A program made the translations under genes and the position numbers. From assembly GCF_030012985.1 (NCBI RefSeq), contig NZ_CP120233.1:3405001-3469000 (forward strand): a stretch of 64,000 bases of DNA, written 5' to 3'. The notes under the pieces were generated by a model. It saw only the letters and a list, made by a program, of their open reading frames with translations. It ran no database searches and was not told the origin of the DNA. Source of the DNA: Microbulbifer sp. VAAF005. GTDB taxonomy: Bacteria; Pseudomonadota; Gammaproteobacteria; Pseudomonadales; Cellvibrionaceae. Numbering within the stretch: the first letter of the stretch is position 1; the number at the start of each line of letters is the position of its first letter. Shown here one piece after another: positions 9,808-21,120 of the stretch.

Positions 9808-11700
9808 ATGCCGATAAAGCTGAACAACCCACTGATCCCCAGCCTGCTGGCTGTCGCTATCCTTGCGGGCTGTCAGGGTGACAAGAGTACCCAGGCTGTA
9901 GCCAACGCAGATAAGCCCCAAAATGCGGTTGCCGAGGCCTCAGTAACTGTAGATGCGGTTGCCGAAACCAAGCGCCTGACTGAGTGGCTGGATGAGCGTT
10001 ATGAGGAACAGCTGCAGTTCAGCCCGATTCAGCTGTCCTACCTGGGTCGCAAAGACCACTACGACCAAATCGACGATATGAGTGAGGCCGCAGAGGCTCG
10101 CCGCTTGGTTTGGCAAGAGAAAAGTGTTGAAGAGCTCAAGAAGAATTTCGACTATAGCAAGCTGACCCAGGAAGGGAAAACCTCCTACGATATCTGGATT
10201 TATCAGTTTGAACAGGCCAAGGCCGCTGCGCCGTTTATCCGTCACGGCTACATCTTTGAGCAGATGGGAGGTGCACAATCGCAGTTGCCCAACTTCCTGC
10301 TGAACTTCCACAAGGTCGACAACGTTGAAGATATGCAGGCGTATATCACCCGTATCGGTGGTATCTCCCGCGCGATCAACCAGTTGCTTGACCGCGCCAA
10401 GCTGTCGTCCAAAGAAGGTATCCGCCCCCCGCGCTTTGCCTATGAGGGTGCGATTGACCAGTCCAGTAAATTGATTGAAGGCGCGCCGTTTACCGATGGT
10501 GAAGACGCACCTCTGTGGGCCGGTGCCAAAGGGAAAATCGCTGAGCTGCTCGAAGCCGGTACTATTGATCAGAAGCAGGCAGACAAGCTGACTGCGGAAG
10601 CGCGCAAGGCATTAGAGACTGAGTTCTTCCCCGCATATCAAGGGCTGGTTACCTGGCTCAAAGCGGATATGCAGAAGGCCTCAGCAGAGCCTCAAGGTGC
10701 TAGTAGCTTGCCCAATGGTATGGCTTACTACAATCAGCGCCTGGCCAACACCACAACTACGGACCTGACTGCCGACCAGATCCACAATATTGGCCTGGAA
10801 GAAGTGGCGCGTATCCGTGGTGAGATGGAAACTATCAAGAAGCAGGTTGGTTTCGAAGGTAGCCTGCAGGACTTCTTCAAGTTTATTCGCGAAGATGGTC
10901 AATTCTACTACCCGAATACCGATGAAGGTCGCCAGGGCTACCTGGATGACTCAACCGCGTTCCTGGACAACATTACCAATAAATTGCCGGAATACTTTGG
11001 CCTTTTGCCGAAAGCTGAGTTGGTCGTAAAGCGGGTTGAGTCCTTCCGTGAGCAGGATGGCGGTGCCCAGCATTACTACCCCGGCACACCCGACGGTTCC
11101 CGCCCGGGTATTTACTATGCGCACCTGTCCGATATGAGTGCCTATTCCACGACTGATATGGAAACTGTGGCCTACCACGAAGGTAACCCCGGTCACCATA
11201 TGCAGATCTCAATTGCTCAGGAATTGGAAGGTATCCCGCAGTTCCGCACTCAAGCTCACTTTACTGTCTATGTAGAGGGCTGGGCGCTGTACTCTGAGAA
11301 GCTTGCTAAAGAAATGGGGGCCTTCGAAGATCCCTATAACCTGTTTGGCCACCTGACGGCTGAAATGTGGCGAGCCATTCGCCTCGTTGTTGATACCGGC
11401 TTGCACGCCAAAGGCTGGAGTGAAGAGCAAGCGGTGGAGTATTTCCTGCAAAACTCCGCAATTCCCGAGACTGCAGTTCGTTCCGAAGTGCGTCGTTACC
11501 TGGCGTGGCCGGGCCAGGCGACCGCTTACAAGATCGGTATGCTGAAGATTCAGGAGCTGCGTAAGCAGGCTGAAGATCAGTTGGGTGATAAATTCGATAT
11601 TCGCGGATTCCACGATACCGTACTGGGTGGCGGTGCTTTGCCAGTGCCTGTATTGGAGAGCCGCGTAGCCTCTTGGGTGGAAACAGTTAAACAGTCTTAA
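9808..11700 (+). CDS. DUF885 family lipoprotein (putative metallopeptidase)
   Basis: 630 residues from the ATG at 9808, chosen because it begins a clear lipoprotein signal: MPIKLNNPLIPSLLAVAILAGC, with lipobox LAGC. The open frame extends upstream to 9664, but that extension has no signal or ribosome site; AGGA lies directly before 9808. The DUF885 signature HEGNPGHHMQ (near residue 455) resembles a zinc-binding HExxH variant, and the conserved YLAWPGQATAYKIG lies near the C-terminus. DUF885 proteins are presumed envelope peptidases; substrate and activity are inferred only. The protein is anchored in the periplasm or on the outer membrane. Confidence 0.92.
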   Translation: MPIKLNNPLIPSLLAVAILAGCQGDKSTQAVANADKPQNAVAEASVTVDAVAETKRLTEWLDERYEEQLQFSPIQLSYLGRKDHYDQIDDMSEAAEARRLVWQEKSVEELKKNFDYSKLTQEGKTSYDIWIYQFEQAKAAAPFIRHGYIFEQMGGAQSQLPNFLLNFHKVDNVEDMQAYITRIGGISRAINQLLDRAKLSSKEGIRPPRFAYEGAIDQSSKLIEGAPFTDGEDAPLWAGAKGKIAELLEAGTIDQKQADKLTAEARKALETEFFPAYQGLVTWLKADMQKASAEPQGASSLPNGMAYYNQRLANTTTTDLTADQIHNIGLEEVARIRGEMETIKKQVGFEGSLQDFFKFIREDGQFYYPNTDEGRQGYLDDSTAFLDNITNKLPEYFGLLPKAELVVKRVESFREQDGGAQHYYPGTPDGSRPGIYYAHLSDMSAYSTTDMETVAYHEGNPGHHMQISIAQELEGIPQFRTQAHFTVYVEGWALYSEKLAKEMGAFEDPYNLFGHLTAEMWRAIRLVVDTGLHAKGWSEEQAVEYFLQNSAIPETAVRSEVRRYLAWPGQATAYKIGMLKIQELRKQAEDQLGDKFDIRGFHDTVLGGGALPVPVLESRVASWVETVKQS

Positions 11701-11720
11701 GTAATCCTGTTGATTCTATT

Positions 11721-11752
11721 AAATTAGCCGGGCATAGTCCGGCTAATTTTTT
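11721..11752 (+). terminator. Intrinsic terminator after the DUF885 gene
   Basis: An 11-bp perfect stem, AAATTAGCCGG (11721-11731) with CCGGCTAATTT (11739-11749), is closed by a seven-base loop and followed by further T residues. It lies 20 bases after the stop codon. Confidence 0.92.
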
Positions 11753-11840
11753 ACCTTTACTCCTTGCGAAGAGCAGAAGATTTTAAAAATCTGATCATGC
11801 TACTTTGAGAGCGTAGTACGCAATAAAATCTATATTATGT

Positions 11841-13058
11841 CTAGTCTAAATCATGTAGGTGTTTAATTATCTTTGCCAGGCTTTTCTCGTTGTCCTTAAT
11901 GAGCTTGTTAGAGTAATTCTTAAGATGATGTAATAAGTCGTGGTCAAATATTCCTACAAAAGGTTTATTGATATCAACGTTTAGAAAATCGTATTCAATT
12001 CGTCCTTTCTCTGAAATGATTTTAGCAACTTCCAGCATATAAAGTTGATTTTTGTCCATTGATCTTTGAATATTAGCCATGGCATCACGGGCCCAGTGAA
12101 TACGTCCCCATTTCCTTAAAGAGTGATATTTCATACTCGAGCTCAATAATCTTGGGTAACCTGAGCACAAGACCAGAACATAATATTTCTTATCGGGAAA
12201 GTCTTGAATAATATCCCTTAATATCAAGCTAGCTGGATTGTTTAGGGCGATTGCTGCATCAGCAAATACACTGCCAAAAATATTTTCTTGTGGCGCTGCG
12301 ATATCTAAGTGGGATGACTGAAAGTTGGCATTCATTTCTTCAAATGCCACAGGGGGGAATGCGGTTTCTGCACTTGCTGCCGCTGTCATTAACTGATAAA
12401 GACTGTTTGTCGGTAAGTTGTATACATTTTCCCCTCTATTTTTAAATAGACATACTTCCCCGCTTTCAATATTGAGAGCGGGGATGATCACGTAATTATC
12501 TAGGTCGGTAAAATTTAATTCCTTTGTGTAGTACTTTTCCATGATTTCATGCAAACGTTTTCCAAAGTAAGAGGGTGAAAAAAGCCCCGCACCTGTTAAT
12601 ACTATGTGGTACCACGGAGACTTGAATAGGTAGCCAGTTACACTCTTGTATATATTTATTAAATAGTCTAAATGGGATATTTTTTCACCAAAATGATTAG
12701 GTATAGCATTACCCGGTATATTAATTCCGGTTACAATAACTGCTCCAGTAGAAACACCTGTGAAAATATCAAATACCTCATTAATGGGCTTTTTAGAATG
12801 TTTCTCGATATGCTTTAGTACATATAAGGGGATGAGGCCGCGGACACCACCTCCAGTCACAATAAGAATTTTTATCGTTTCTTTGTTTTTTAGATAATCT
12901 AGATTTTTTGTTGATCGTCTTGAGGCCGGGTTCCTACTGAAGGTTACTGATTGAGGAAATTGGGTGTTGTATATATAAGAAATTAGGGCGTAAGCGCCAG
13001 ATGCTGCGGCCAGGGTTAAAACCACTTTTTTCGTTAGTTTGGTGGCCAGTTTTAGCAT
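11841..13058 (-). CDS. Patatin-like phospholipase
   Basis: 405 residues with one N-terminal membrane span (about 13-30, VVLTLAAASGAYALISYI). The patatin elements are present in order: oxyanion loop GGGVRG, nucleophile elbow GVSTG (serine of the Ser-Asp dyad) and DAA within SVFADAAIALNNPA in place of the usual DGG/DGA acid motif. The family hydrolyses acyl esters of phospholipids or other lipids. The N-terminal span suggests membrane tethering. The coding DNA is clearly AT-richer than its neighbours, with many AAA/ATA/TTA codons, which points to horizontal acquisition. The gene is a singleton flanked by non-coding DNA. Confidence 0.88.
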   Translation of the reverse strand: MLKLATKLTKKVVLTLAAASGAYALISYIYNTQFPQSVTFSRNPASRRSTKNLDYLKNKETIKILIVTGGGVRGLIPLYVLKHIEKHSKKPINEVFDIFTGVSTGAVIVTGINIPGNAIPNHFGEKISHLDYLINIYKSVTGYLFKSPWYHIVLTGAGLFSPSYFGKRLHEIMEKYYTKELNFTDLDNYVIIPALNIESGEVCLFKNRGENVYNLPTNSLYQLMTAAASAETAFPPVAFEEMNANFQSSHLDIAAPQENIFGSVFADAAIALNNPASLILRDIIQDFPDKKYYVLVLCSGYPRLLSSSMKYHSLRKWGRIHWARDAMANIQRSMDKNQLYMLEVAKIISEKGRIEYDFLNVDINKPFVGIFDHDLLHHLKNYSNKLIKDNEKSLAKIIKHLHDLD

Positions 13059-13276
13059 GCGTACGGCCCTGTTTACTAATGTGGCATGTATTTGGCTGGT
13101 AACTAATACCTATGCATTATTGTAATGTGAGATGTAAAAATCACTTGCTTTAATTTTTGCCGGTGAAGGGAAGAGTAAACCTCTCTGAGGGATTAAAAAG
13201 AACTATAGAGTTGCATTTGCAAGGTTAAGAGAATTATAGTTATTTTCAGAATTATTTAAATTTAGTAGAAATATAA

Positions 13277-14056
13277 ATGAAAAATATTATTTTTTACCTA
13301 TGCCTCTTGATTGCGCAAATAGTCACAATGCCGATTTGCGCTAAAGCTCTCTCTGAGGGCACGCCCACCAATATTACTATCCGCGCCAAGGCCATGGATG
13401 CCAAGTTTATTGGCTCCTCCATCGGTGGTGCCATGGTTATTATTCGCGATGCAGATTCAGGGGAAATTCTTGCCAAGGGGCTAACCCAAGGGAGCACCGG
13501 TGATACCACCAAAATAATGAAAACGCCCCGAGAGAGGTTCCAATCTATCGCCGATGGCGCTGCACATTTTACCGCTACACTGAATATCAGTGAGCCGGTG
13601 TTCCTGACGGTGGAAGTTCTTGCACCGTATATTAAAAAACAGGCTCGAGTGATGGCGCAGACACAGACTTGGCTGGTTCCGGGAAAGCCTATTTCTGATG
13701 ATGGGCTGATTGTGGAAATTCCGGGGATGTTGGTAGATTTACTTAGCCCACAGACCCATCTCTATACAGGTTTGGACCAGAGTCCCTTTGAGATTCGCGC
13801 TAATGTGGTAATGATGTGCGGATGCTCTCTTACCGATGGTGGTCTTTGGGATGGCAGTAAGATTGAAGTTGTGGCATTGGTTAAAAGAGATGGCAAATCA
13901 TTTGCTCAAGTGCCGCTGGAGATACAGGAGGCTATGAATACCTTTAGTGCGCCCTTTGCGACGGATTTACCAGGTGTTTATGAAATTGTGCTATATGCCT
14001 ATGATCCCATGACTGGAAATACCGGTGTGGATCGGGGGAGCTTTATTGTGCGTTAG
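13277..14056 (+). CDS. Exported protein of unknown function with an MMCGC motif
   Basis: 259 residues with a signal peptide (MKNIIFYLCLLIAQIVTMPICAKA). I do not recognise the family. The sequence reads as beta-rich: an N-terminal half with IRDADSGEILAKGLTQGSTGDT and FLTVEVLAPY, and a C-terminal half with FEIRANVVMMCGCSLTDGGLWDGSKIEVVALVKR and GVYEIVLYAYDPMTGNTG. The two halves look like immunoglobulin-like or transthyretin-like domains. The MMCGC cluster with two Cys and two Met could bind a metal such as copper or form a disulfide; this is inference. The gene lies 35 bases before the GNAT gene and may be co-transcribed with it. Confidence 0.7.
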   Translation: MKNIIFYLCLLIAQIVTMPICAKALSEGTPTNITIRAKAMDAKFIGSSIGGAMVIIRDADSGEILAKGLTQGSTGDTTKIMKTPRERFQSIADGAAHFTATLNISEPVFLTVEVLAPYIKKQARVMAQTQTWLVPGKPISDDGLIVEIPGMLVDLLSPQTHLYTGLDQSPFEIRANVVMMCGCSLTDGGLWDGSKIEVVALVKRDGKSFAQVPLEIQEAMNTFSAPFATDLPGVYEIVLYAYDPMTGNTGVDRGSFIVR

Positions 14057-14091
14057 GCAAGTGCAGCAAGACATCTGAGATATGGATTTCT

Positions 14092-14574
14092 ATGGATATT
14101 CGGCAGGCTATAGAGAGTGACCTTGAAGGCATGTGGAGCCTCTTTTTTGTTGTGAGAAACAGAGGGGATCTGCCTTTCTCGAATAAGATCAGTCGAGAAA
14201 TATTTTCTGCTCAATGGCTTAATGACGACTTACAGACTTATGTTGCCGAAGAGTTACCTCACTTGCTGGGGGTGTATAAACTAGGAGTTAATTTTCCAGG
14301 TATTCATAGCCATGTCGCGACAGCTAACTTTCTGGTGCACACAAATGTGCGCGATCGCGATGTAGATCGTGCATTGATCCAGCATGCAATCGCCAGGGCC
14401 CAGGACGCCGGCTATTTGGAAATGCAGTTCAACTACGTTCCCAGTGACAATGAGACCGCAATTTCCCTTTATACCGAGCTGGGCTTCACTATTATCACGA
14501 CGCTTAACAAAGCATTTACTGATCCTTTGGGAAGGTTGCGAGATGCTTATGTTATGCAGCGATTTTTACAGTAG
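14092..14574 (+). CDS. GNAT family N-acetyltransferase
   Basis: 160 residues beginning MDIRQAIESDLEGMWSLF, the common N-terminal beta-strand/helix of the GNAT fold. The central strand FLVHTNVRDRDVDRALIQHAIARAQ occupies the acetyl-CoA-binding position, although the usual QxxGxG is degenerate (VRDRDVD). FNYVPSDNETAISLYTELGF is the classic C-terminal motif. The substrate cannot be inferred. It lies 11 bases before the VIT1/CCC1 gene, so the two are probably in one transcript. Confidence 0.82.
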   Translation: MDIRQAIESDLEGMWSLFFVVRNRGDLPFSNKISREIFSAQWLNDDLQTYVAEELPHLLGVYKLGVNFPGIHSHVATANFLVHTNVRDRDVDRALIQHAIARAQDAGYLEMQFNYVPSDNETAISLYTELGFTIITTLNKAFTDPLGRLRDAYVMQRFLQ

Positions 14575-14585
14575 CTCGCCGGATT

Positions 14586-15356
14586 ATGGACCGGCAAAAC
14601 TCCAAACGCGTACAAGAAAGCCGGGAAGCCCTGATTGAGGAGCATCGACCAGAGCGTATTGAGGCGCGCCTGCGGAGTCGTCCACAATCACAGTGGCTCT
14701 CTGATTTTGTTTTGGGGGCGATAGATGGCTGCGTTACTACCTTTGCTATTGTTGCAGGTGCTTTTGGTGCAGGTTTTTCTGAAGCGGTTGTGCTTGTGAT
14801 GGGCTTTGCCAATCTTATTGCGGATGGCTTTAGCATGGCAGTAAGTAATTATGAGGCTGCCAGTGTGGAGCGCGAGCAACGGGCCGCGGCTATGCGTACA
14901 GAGCGTCAGCATATTGCTTTAATTCCCGAGGGAGAACGGGAAGAGATCAGGCAGATTTTCTATCGAAAGGGATTTCGAGGTGAAGTTCTGGATAACATTG
15001 TTGCTACTATCACCACGAACCAAAAGTTGTGGATAGAGACAATGCTGGCGGAAGAGTACGGTATAAGTAGTGCAGAGCATAAGCCTCTGGGGGCGGCACT
15101 GATAACCTTCGCCGCTTTTTTGTGTGTAGGTGCTATTCCCTTGTTGCCCTACCTATTCCACAGCCTTAACCCCGCTGAACAATTTTATGCAAGCGCCGTC
15201 CTATCGGTTTGCACATTTTTTGCGATTGGTTTGTGCAAAGGTCTGGTGTTTTCCCATCACTTGCTAATGGCGGGCCTAAAAACTCTGATATTTGGCAGTG
15301 GAGCAGCGGCCTTGGCTCTCGCCGTTGGTTATCTACTGCGCCACTTGGTGAGCTAA
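14586..15356 (+). CDS. VIT1/CCC1 family transporter (probable Fe2+/Mn2+)
   Basis: 256 residues. The signature first helix (LSDFVLGAIDGCVTTFAIVAGA) and second helix (VLVMGFANLIADGFSMAVSNYEA) are typical of vacuolar-iron-transporter-like proteins, with the Asp and Met residues that line the metal path. A cytosolic insertion of about 70 residues (ERQHIALIPEGEREEIRQIF) matches the metal-binding helical hairpin of VIT proteins. Three further membrane segments follow. The bacterial members move Fe2+ or Mn2+ across the inner membrane; direction and metal are inferred from the family. Confidence 0.9.
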   Translation: MDRQNSKRVQESREALIEEHRPERIEARLRSRPQSQWLSDFVLGAIDGCVTTFAIVAGAFGAGFSEAVVLVMGFANLIADGFSMAVSNYEAASVEREQRAAAMRTERQHIALIPEGEREEIRQIFYRKGFRGEVLDNIVATITTNQKLWIETMLAEEYGISSAEHKPLGAALITFAAFLCVGAIPLLPYLFHSLNPAEQFYASAVLSVCTFFAIGLCKGLVFSHHLLMAGLKTLIFGSGAAALALAVGYLLRHLVS

Positions 15357-15359
15357 CGT

Positions 15360-16448
15360 TTAAGCTGCTACCACCTTATTGCGCCCGCCGTTTTTAGCTC
15401 GATACATACGTTTATCTGCTTCAGCTAATAGCTGATTGAGTGGCTTGCCACTGGTGTTGCCTTCGACGACTCCCAGGCTGATTGATATTTTAGCCGGGCG
15501 CGTATAGCGGCGGCTCAGAGCCGAAACTCTACGACGCAGTTTTTCCGCAAGGACACTACCGCCTTTCAAGTCAGTATTCGGCAGTAGTAACAAAAATTCT
15601 TCACCGCCCCAGCGCGCCACAATATCTTCGGACCGGGTGTTACTTTTCAAAACTTTCGCAACATCTTGCAATACCCGGTCTCCAAAGGAGTGTCCGTAGG
15701 TATCGTTGATTGTTTTGAAGTTATCCAAGTCTCCGATAAGAATGACATATTGATCCTGGAGCTCGCCATTGCGGCGTTCGAGTTCGCCAATTGCGCGAAA
15801 AGCCTCTCGGCGGTTGGCTAACCCTGTTAGCGTATCCGTCGCCGCGTAACTTTCCAGTTCACCAGTCAATCGCTGTAGCAATTGTTGGGTTTGGTGGCGG
15901 CTGCTATCCAGCAAGGCTGTCAGGGCTGTGAGAGCGCCAAATACGGCAATAAAACGAGCACGATAGGCCGTATCGTATTTGGCCGTAAGCCCTGGGAAGT
16001 CCGGATAAAACAGGATTGCTGCGGTGGCTAAGCCTATGCCCAATAAGGCTGTTGTCCCGGTTTTATAGCCGTACAAGTTGATAAAGCCAGGGACCAGCAT
16101 AACCGCCCACATTAAGCCGGTATTGTTTACGCCACCGGTCAGCAGTAAGTAGAAATAAAGTACCAACAAGAGAATGCCAACTAGCATCGGCGTTTTTTCG
16201 GTGGGGCCAATGACATTGACGGTAATATATGCGAATAAAATAACCACAGCGACGATGAAGAGTGTCGATGCTTGTAGGATATTAGTGGCGGTGAGGGCAA
16301 TAATTGCCATAGCCCCGGTGATAGCCATAGCGAATATCAGCATATAAGAGGAGGCCAATATCCGTCTGCGCAGATCTATGCGCTGTACCTCATCAATAGA
16401 AGTGGATATTGCGGGGTTTTGATTGTTATACCCTGAGCTCATAGTCAT
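15360..16448 (-). CDS. Membrane-bound diguanylate cyclase (GGDEF)
   Basis: 362 residues. About six membrane segments cover residues 30-185 and form a putative sensor. A GGDEF domain follows, with active-site WGGEEF, so it should make cyclic-di-GMP from two GTP. RSED five residues before GGEEF is an RxxD inhibitory site, so feedback inhibition is expected. The end MYRAKNGGRNKV is the usual GGDEF C-terminal motif. The listed ATG is at 16448; an ATG two codons later (16442) has GGGA at a better distance and may be the true start. It converges with the transporter gene with only three bases between. Confidence 0.93.
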   Translation of the reverse strand: MTMSSGYNNQNPAISTSIDEVQRIDLRRRILASSYMLIFAMAITGAMAIIALTATNILQASTLFIVAVVILFAYITVNVIGPTEKTPMLVGILLLVLYFYLLLTGGVNNTGLMWAVMLVPGFINLYGYKTGTTALLGIGLATAAILFYPDFPGLTAKYDTAYRARFIAVFGALTALTALLDSSRHQTQQLLQRLTGELESYAATDTLTGLANRREAFRAIGELERRNGELQDQYVILIGDLDNFKTINDTYGHSFGDRVLQDVAKVLKSNTRSEDIVARWGGEEFLLLLPNTDLKGGSVLAEKLRRRVSALSRRYTRPAKISISLGVVEGNTSGKPLNQLLAEADKRMYRAKNGGRNKVVAA

Positions 16449-16620
16449 TCCCGTTGCTATACCGACTGCAACCTTCCGCTTGCTCGGGACCGTCCTGCAT
16501 CATACAACTATGCTGGTAGTCACTGCCGGAGTGAAGCAATGCTGAGTATAGGGGGAATCTGTCACCGACCAAAGTAGCAAGCTACAGTATCAGTAACTCA
16601 AACTTTAGAACTGAGAAATC

Positions 16621-17140
16621 GTGACACAAATTCAGCTGACTTGTGGTGATATTTTGACGATGCGTGGAGATGCGCTGGTATGTCCGGCACACAAGCACCT
16701 AATTCGGGGGCGGGGGCTCTCGGCACAGATTTATGCCCATTGTGGGACTCGATTACCCCCAGTGTGCCAATCAAAGAGCCTGCCCAGTAGGTGAAGCTCG
16801 CTTGACTCGAGCCTATGATTTACCGGTCGATTACCTATTGCATACTGTTACGCCCCAATGGAGCAGTGGCGATCAATGGGGGAGCCAGGCCATAGTGCTG
16901 TTGAAGCACTGCTATGAGAGCGTTTTGGAGTTGGCGAAAGAGCGCGGCTGCAAAACGATACTGTTTCCGGCATTGGGAGCTGGCACTAACCGCTTTCCTC
17001 ATGAGATTGCGGCACATCAGGGATTGGCCGTTTTACGCGCTTATGCTCCAATATTCGAGAGACTTACAGTTTGTTTGCACTCACAAACTGCATTGGCTCA
17101 GTGGCAGAAAGTTGAGCAGCGCTTTTATGGTCATCATTGA
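16621..17140 (+). pseudogene. Macro-domain (ADP-ribose-binding) gene, frameshifted at a C5 run
   Basis: Two reading frames together encode one macro domain. Frame 1 starts at GTG 16621 (VTQIQLTCGDILTMRGDALV) and reads HLIRGRGLSAQIYAHCGTRLP before a stop at 16792. Frame 2 continues QCANQRACPVGEARLTRAYD to TILFPALGAGTNRFPHEIAA and ends at 17140. Members of the family read EC-x5-CPxGEA, and the spacing here is restored if the five-C run at 16756-16760 is four C, giving about 172 residues. The family hydrolyses or binds ADP-ribose or O-acetyl-ADP-ribose. It could be a true frameshift or a sequencing indel. Confidence 0.8.
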
Positions 17141-17549
17141 TGTGTTGCGGGTGATTGAATGGGCAAAAGCCTTTTGAGTTTATCACCTAGTAAATCACTA
17201 TTGATACTACAGTTAATGGTTCCTTCAATAACCTAATGTCGCGTATATAAGATAGTTCTGCTGTGCAGGCATATTGAGCCATGGCATTTCAGTCTAACAA
17301 GTAACAACTTACCAAGTTATCTTCTGATCTCATGAATTGAGATGTATTCATATGTTATACAGCCTTTTCTAATTCTTCCGTTGATTATTAAGTGCTATAC
17401 CACCATCTAATTATTTAGCTCTAATGTACTAAATGTTACTTTCGTTGGTTGTAAAGAGCCATCTATTCGCTAAAGGTAGTTATTAATGATTTAATAAATA
17501 CGTCCGGTTTCTATGTGTATTTTTTAAATCTAATAAATTTTTAGTAGCT
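17141..17549. other. Intergenic region, AT-rich
   Basis: About 410 bases with no credible gene. Apart from a small inverted repeat AACTT-ACC-AAGTT near 17306-17318, I see nothing of note. Promoter elements for the downstream membrane protein are probably within the last 100 bases but are not distinctive. Confidence 0.6.
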
Positions 17550-18437
17550 ATGAATTATTGTAAAGTCTGCATACAGGAGCAAGAAATCTATGAAGATTTA
17601 GGGCATAGATGTGCTTTGTGTCTAGGGTGGGAGTCCCCTAAAGTAAAAAATAGATCCTCTTTTTTACAGTTCCCAATGCCGTTGCTGAATAGAAAGCGCG
17701 TTATTATTCGCTGCAAGTGGGACTGGTTTGTCATCGTGCTTTCCCTTTTATTAGTGGCTATTATAGCTATTTCTTACTTTAAGTTTTTAGTATCTCGGCG
17801 AGTAGAGTCTTTATCTGAGGGCGCTATCTTGGCAGACCTTACTAATGAGGGATATATTTTATCAATACTGACAGTAATGTTTATTTCTATAATATTATTT
17901 GCGACCCTCTCTAAGCTGATTTCATACTTAATCCCTGCGGCAAGAGTAGAACTTGATAGGGAACTCAGTCTAAGATATTTTGAGGGCTATGGGTTAAAGC
18001 AGTCAATTCGTAACAATTTAAGAATTCTCTCGTTTTTTTTGGCTTGTTTTTTACCTTTGATGGTTTTGGGGCTAAATAGTTATCATGTTGTCAGCTCCAA
18101 CGGGGTGAAATTTAATTCATTATTTTCCCTTTTTCCTAAAGAGTATAATTGGAGCCAAATTCAGGCGGTTGAAACAGTTACTGGTACTGGCGCGGCACGT
18201 AGCCGTTGGGTTCCAAAACACATTTTAAGAATGGATGATAATATAAAAATTAATTTAATTAATTATAAGTTGCAGAGATTTATTGCCTCTTACCCCAGTC
18301 TCAGAATTTATCTGCGAGATCAAAAGCACATTAAGTACGAGCAAAATTTGACAGATAATGGTATTCGTTGGCTGAGATATAATTTGTCAAAGGATGACTT
18401 TGGTGAAGTGATGCATATCTTACAAGATACGCCGTAA
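17550..18437 (+). CDS. Membrane protein of unknown function with N-terminal zinc-ribbon-like cysteines
   Basis: 295 residues, no family recognised. The N-terminus has CKVC (residues 4-7) and CALC (about 21-24), a CxxC-CxxC pair that could form a small zinc ribbon. Hydrophobic segments lie at about 63-84, 108-133 and 165-185, and a hydrophilic C-terminal part ends the protein (RWLRYNLSKDDFGEVMHILQ). The DNA is strongly AT-rich compared with the flanking chitinase and transporter genes. The ATG at 17550 has no clear ribosome site. It is a singleton that converges with the chitinase gene. Confidence 0.65.
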   Translation: MNYCKVCIQEQEIYEDLGHRCALCLGWESPKVKNRSSFLQFPMPLLNRKRVIIRCKWDWFVIVLSLLLVAIIAISYFKFLVSRRVESLSEGAILADLTNEGYILSILTVMFISIILFATLSKLISYLIPAARVELDRELSLRYFEGYGLKQSIRNNLRILSFFLACFLPLMVLGLNSYHVVSSNGVKFNSLFSLFPKEYNWSQIQAVETVTGTGAARSRWVPKHILRMDDNIKINLINYKLQRFIASYPSLRIYLRDQKHIKYEQNLTDNGIRWLRYNLSKDDFGEVMHILQDTP

Positions 18438-18470
18438 TAATTATTTTAAACGCAGACTAAATAATAAATA

Positions 18471-18497
18471 GAAAGGACCCGATAAGGGCCCTTTTAT
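18471..18497. terminator. Hairpin between convergent genes
   Basis: AAAGG-A-CCC pairs with GGG-C-CCTTT across a GATAA loop with one A/C mismatch, followed by TTTTATT on the plus strand. It lies 34 bases after the membrane protein gene and 54 bases beyond the chitinase stop, so it may serve both directions. Confidence 0.75.
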
Positions 18498-18550
18498 TAG
18501 AAGAAACATTCAGCCGCCTTCCTTGAGATGGCGGCCAAAGTGTATCCAGA

Positions 18551-21070
<2,520 letters not shown>

Positions 21071-21075
21071 AAACA

Positions 21076-21100
21076 AAAAAGGGCCCAGGGGGCCCTTTTT
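21076..21100 (-). terminator. Terminator for bipA
   Basis: A perfect 11-bp stem, AAAAAGGGCCC (21076-21086) with GGGCCCTTTTT (21090-21100), has a three-base loop. On the minus strand it ends in a T-run and lies 20 bases after the bipA stop. Confidence 0.9.
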
Positions 21101-21120
21101 AAAGTTGAAGAAAATACTAA

